Position numbers and translations under genes: made by a program. Under the pieces are notes generated by a model. It saw nothing but the letters and a program-made list of their open reading frames with translations, had not been told where the DNA came from and made no database searches. From Candidatus Stercoripulliclostridium pullicola (GTDB lineage: Bacteria; Bacillota; Clostridia; Christensenellales; DTU072), in NCBI GenBank assembly GCA_017694145.1, contig JADINF010000180.1, positions 1-7,547 of the forward strand: 7,547 nucleotides of DNA, in the 5' to 3' direction. This document shows, one piece after another, positions 6,072-7,547 of the stretch. The first letter of the stretch is position 1, and each line of letters starts with the position of its first letter.

Positions 6072-7547
6072 TCAGTCTTTGTCGGCTGTTTCGCCGAGGA
6101 CGTCGGTAAGGCTTATGTCGTTGGTCTTGCCGAGCAATGCGGAATTAGCTTCGACCTGTTTTTTGCCGAGATTGTAAACGAGGAAGAATGCGATAAGCAT
6201 GAGAGCCGCGCCTACGAACATCAGAACGAAGGACACCGTGACCATTTTTTCGGCGACGCCTTCCGCCTGCGCGGTGATGGGATTAGCATGCGCCTTGTAG
6301 CCCACCGCTTCCATACAGAGGAGCGGAAGCGACAGCGCAACGCCCTGCGATATTTTGCGGAAAAGGCTGTACAGCGCGTAAACGCTTCCTTCGTCGCGGG
6401 AACCGGTCTTGATCTGCTGATAGTCTATACAGTCGTTGACCATTGCCCAGGCAAGCAGACCGAAAAGTCCGCCGCCCGTTTGTACGAGCATAAGTCCTAC
6501 TATAAACGTGACCGTTCCTCCCGTCGTCGCGGGCATGGGCACGAACATCATCACGAGAGAAGCCGCAAGACTTAAAAAGAGCGGCGCCGCGACGGCGAGT
6601 TTCGTACCGAATTTCTTGACTATTTTCGAGGTGAACGGAATGAAGAATACCATCGGCAGATAGGCGATGATCGTTGCCACGGTGACCATTACGTCGGCGT
6701 TACCGAAATGCACCTGGAAAAGCCACTTCGCGGTCTGCGTGCAGGACATGAGGAAAACTAGCTGCGCAAAGGACGCAAGGCACAGTCCGAGAAGCGGACG
6801 GTTGTGCAGGAAGCCTTTGATGGTCTTAATGTAATTGAATTTCCGCTTTTCGGCTTTCGGCACCGCCACGCGCTCGGTAGTGAGCTTAAGACAGAACATA
6901 TACGCGACGTAAGCGATAACTCCGAGTATAACGCCTATCCATATAAGCCGTCCGCCTATTATATTGTTGTTGTCGTCGTAGACGAACATAGGAAGGATAA
7001 CGCAGAGCGCGCCGCCTATAGCGGCTCCTATACTGCGCCAGGTGGAGAGCTGCGTGCGTTCGATGGGATCGCCGGTGATCGCGCTGCTCAGCGCGCCGTA
7101 AGGCACGTTCAACAAGGTGTAGCAAATATCCCACAGGAGATACGTCACCACGCAAACGGTTATTTTCACCCAGGTGGCGGCGTTAGGTATCGGCAGGAAC
7201 ACGAGCGCTCCCGAGACGATAAGCCCTATCGCGCCGATACTCATCCATGGCTTGAACTTACTTTTGGTATTTTTGATATGAACGGCGTCCATAATGCCGC
7301 CCATAATGGGGTCGTTTATGCCGTCCCACACCTTGGTGAGAATGATGATGACCGCCCACGCCACGGAAGGTATCCCTATATATTGCGTGTAGAAGTCCAC
7401 CATAAAAGCGGAAATAAGCGCAAAGCTCAGGTTACAGCCGAAATCGCCGAGCGCATAACCGATCTTGTCTTTCCAACCGAAAGGCGGAACGCCTGAATTG
7501 TGTGCGTTACCCTGCTCGGGCGTCGCGGGCGTTACGGGTAAGGTGTT
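6072..7547 (-). CDS. GPH-family (glycoside-pentoside-hexuronide) sugar:cation symporter, N-terminus cut by window end
   Basis: The frame is open from the window edge to the TGA at 6072-6074, giving 491 visible residues. There is no in-frame ATG, GTG or TTG in the 48 codons before Met at 7403, and the family's first segment (FGWKDKIGYALGDFGCNLSF) lies in that stretch, so the start is outside the window and 7403 is not the start. Family landmarks are WDGINDPIMGGIMD, YTLLNVPYGAL and VNDCIDYQQIKTGSRDEGS followed by FRKISQGVA. About twelve hydrophobic segments are expected, making it an inner-membrane importer that couples sugar uptake to sodium or proton flow. No IIA regulatory domain is attached; the chain ends in a short polar tail. 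At least 23 residues rich in Pro, Thr and Asn precede the conserved WKDKIGYALGD, which is longer than usual. The sugar transported cannot be assigned. It is convergent with the polyferredoxin gene. Confidence 0.92.
   Translation of the reverse strand, partial: NTLPVTPATPEQGNAHNSGVPPFGWKDKIGYALGDFGCNLSFALISAFMVDFYTQYIGIPSVAWAVIIILTKVWDGINDPIMGGIMDAVHIKNTKSKFKPWMSIGAIGLIVSGALVFLPIPNAATWVKITVCVVTYLLWDICYTLLNVPYGALSSAITGDPIERTQLSTWRSIGAAIGGALCVILPMFVYDDNNNIIGGRLIWIGVILGVIAYVAYMFCLKLTTERVAVPKAEKRKFNYIKTIKGFLHNRPLLGLCLASFAQLVFLMSCTQTAKWLFQVHFGNADVMVTVATIIAYLPMVFFIPFTSKIVKKFGTKLAVAAPLFLSLAASLVMMFVPMPATTGGTVTFIVGLMLVQTGGGLFGLLAWAMVNDCIDYQQIKTGSRDEGSVYALYSLFRKISQGVALSLPLLCMEAVGYKAHANPITAQAEGVAEKMVTVSFVLMFVGAALMLIAFFLVYNLGKKQVEANSALLGKTNDISLTDVLGETADKD

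Noticed and set aside
6054..6575. 173-codon plus-strand frame over the symporter 3' end
   Set aside because: It is opposite clear membrane-protein coding sequence and has no recognisable motif; it is a shadow frame.
7401..7403. ATG at 7403 as the symporter start
   Set aside because: It would remove the conserved first segment of the GPH family, which is encoded in frame just upstream up to the window edge.
1..7547. CRISPR array, insertion sequence, tRNA, rRNA, or defence island
   Set aside because: I found no spaced direct repeats, no transposase or terminal inverted repeats, and no RNA-gene signatures when reading both strands.

Overview
The window looks like chromosomal DNA from a strictly anaerobic bacterium of the Firmicutes/Clostridia type. 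This is inferred from dense Fe-S ferredoxins (a flavodoxin-ferredoxin hybrid and a four-cluster polyferredoxin), AGGAG-type ribosome sites, clear TTGACA/TATAAT promoters, use of TTG as a start, and the family types present. G+C is moderate. An uncultured gut Clostridia lineage is my guess. No phage, transposon, CRISPR array, tRNA or rRNA is seen.

Layout. (1) 2-1764, plus strand: the 3' end of an epimerase/dehydratase-like (SDR) gene carrying a C-terminal Cys/His zinc-site candidate. It overlaps by 13 nt an EFR1-type protein (flavodoxin domain plus two 4Fe-4S clusters). (2) 1768-3621, plus strand: a near-consensus promoter drives an OmpR/PhoB-type response regulator and a histidine kinase, again overlapping by 13 nt. 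The kinase is unusual: it has no N-terminal sensor or membrane segment, but has a hydrophobic segment and a very basic tail after the ATPase domain. (3) A bidirectional terminator at 3645-3671 separates this from a convergent minus-strand operon (5479 down to 3671). That operon holds a DEDDh 3'-5' exonuclease with a BRCT-like C-terminal region and a TTG start, then a LacA/Maa-type sugar O-acetyltransferase overlapping it by 14 nt. (4) 5424-5601 holds two divergent promoters, both with 17-nt spacers. (5) 5602-5988, plus strand: a compact ferredoxin with four 4Fe-4S motifs, followed by a terminator. (6) 6072-7547, minus strand: a GPH-family sugar:cation symporter whose start lies beyond the window.

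How the genes work together: there is no single pathway. The sugar symporter and sugar acetyltransferase fit carbohydrate uptake and handling. The two ferredoxin proteins fit anaerobic electron transfer. The two-component pair is a signalling unit of unknown stimulus. Nothing here is clearly a new defence or mobile system. The strongest oddities are the C-terminally anchored kinase, the exonuclease-BRCT architecture, and the SDR/zinc-site protein coupled to the EFR1 protein.
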